From the NCBI GenBank assembly GCA_032164245.1, contig JAVMKO010000006.1, positions 10,059,001-10,123,000 of the forward strand: a stretch of 64,000 nt of DNA, read 5' to 3'. The notes beneath the pieces are model-generated. The model had not been told where the DNA came from and searched no databases. It was given only the letters and a program-made list of their open reading frames with translations. This document shows positions 63,246 through 64,000 of this stretch, in pieces. Numbering within the stretch: position 1 is the stretch's first letter; the number at the start of each line of letters is the position of its first letter. The stretch comes from Sternotherus odoratus (Eukaryota; Chordata; Testudines; Kinosternidae). A program made the translations under genes and the position numbers.

Positions 63246-64000
63246 CTGTTGTCCAGTCCCAGCGTCCGGCAGTCAGAGGTTTATGCAAGACAGGGCCTCA
63301 TCCCATGCCCACGGAAGTCAGTGGGAATCTTGCCATTGACTTGAATGGGCACTGGGTCAAACCCTTAGTTTTCAACTCACTGCTCCCGCTTATGTTGCCT
63401 TCATGCCTCCAGGTTACTGCTGAGACTATCTTCAGTCTAGTAAATGTCATCCGTATTGACTTTGGAAATGACACATAGGAATAAAGGAAAGGCAAGCAAC
63501 AAAAGCTGGAGCATTTAATTAAACCAAATCTTGGATTGCTTCACCTCGCCCTCCTCAGTTCCCTGCTCCGATCTTGTGTTCCTGTCAGGTGCCTTTAGCC
63601 AAGAAAGAGAGAAATTCTCTGCAGAACACATTACAGTCTTCAGGGTTTTTTTCATTCATCTTCCAAGGTGCTCATTTGGAGCTATCACTGCCATATAAAA
63701 GTATTTATTTTTTAAAAATGCAGCAAAGGAGCTTCCCTCCTCTCTCACCCCCCCACCTCCAGCATCAGTCTCTCTGCACAGCTGAGGGCTGCTGCAAAAC
63801 TATGTCTGAAAGACTCGAAGGAAAAAAACAACCCACCTAGCAACTACGGTGCTGGCTTGGGTGACAGAGGAGTTCTGTGACATTTATAACTGGACTAAGC
63901 AGAACCATGGAGGTGCATGACAACAAAGGGGAGCATTCGAAAGTGTTCATGTCCAGCCTCGAAGCAAGCAAACGTTTTTGGCTGGATGGGAAAGGGGAAT
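63246..64000. other. Intergenic to the window end
   Basis: No gene recognised. A small MITE-like palindrome ('ccacggaagtcagtgggaatc' with 'gacttgaatgggcactggg') is at about 63300-63360. The window ends in unassigned sequence. Confidence 0.3.

Overview
This is vertebrate nuclear DNA, most likely from a turtle or a close sauropsid. One gene has clear spliced protein-coding structure. The repeats are typical of reptiles: CR1 LINE fragments, Penelope-like palindromes, CORE-SINE/MIR-like SINEs, hAT and PIF/Harbinger MITEs, mariner/Tigger-like elements and a solo LTR. The species call is inference from repeat style, not a database match.

The gene is DACT1 (Dapper, a Dishevelled-binding modulator of Wnt signalling) on the + strand. 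Four coding exons lie at 45089-45427, 48342-48474, 49248-49403 and 52536-54391. They have consensus GT/AG junctions, consistent phases and an 827-codon reading frame. Exon 1 lies in a strong CpG island (about 44700-45950). The 3' UTR runs to an AATAAA at 55251. No other host gene was recognised.

Layout: 1-38 kb is upstream intergenic DNA with scattered repeats and several repeat-free AT-rich blocks that could be regulatory. One block, about 36.95-37.3 kb, carries two TCF/LEF-like sites. 38.45-44.65 kb is a nested transposon complex: a two-gene PIF/Harbinger element (transposase on +, Myb/SANT-like partner on -) whose partner gene has been hit by three hAT elements, each with a perfect 8-bp target duplication. 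It ends about 0.5 kb before the DACT1 start codon. 45-55.3 kb is DACT1; its third intron holds a cluster of Harbinger-like MITEs nested in a Penelope-like palindrome. 55.3-64 kb is downstream intergenic DNA with a CR1 split by an 82-bp MITE, a Penelope-like palindrome and a 1.1-kb inverted-repeat element.

The most interesting structures are as follows. (1) Palindromic Penelope-like insertions have 9-14 bp target duplications and hammerhead-ribozyme-like cores on both arms. (2) The Harbinger transposase has a long open frame, but the middle acidic residue of its D-D-35-E triad is Asn. (3) The CR1 reverse transcriptase has FAED in place of FADD. (4) The Harbinger/hAT nest sits just upstream of a developmental Wnt regulator. 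Most edges were read by eye from terminal repeats and target duplications; repeat family names are from recognition, not from a search.
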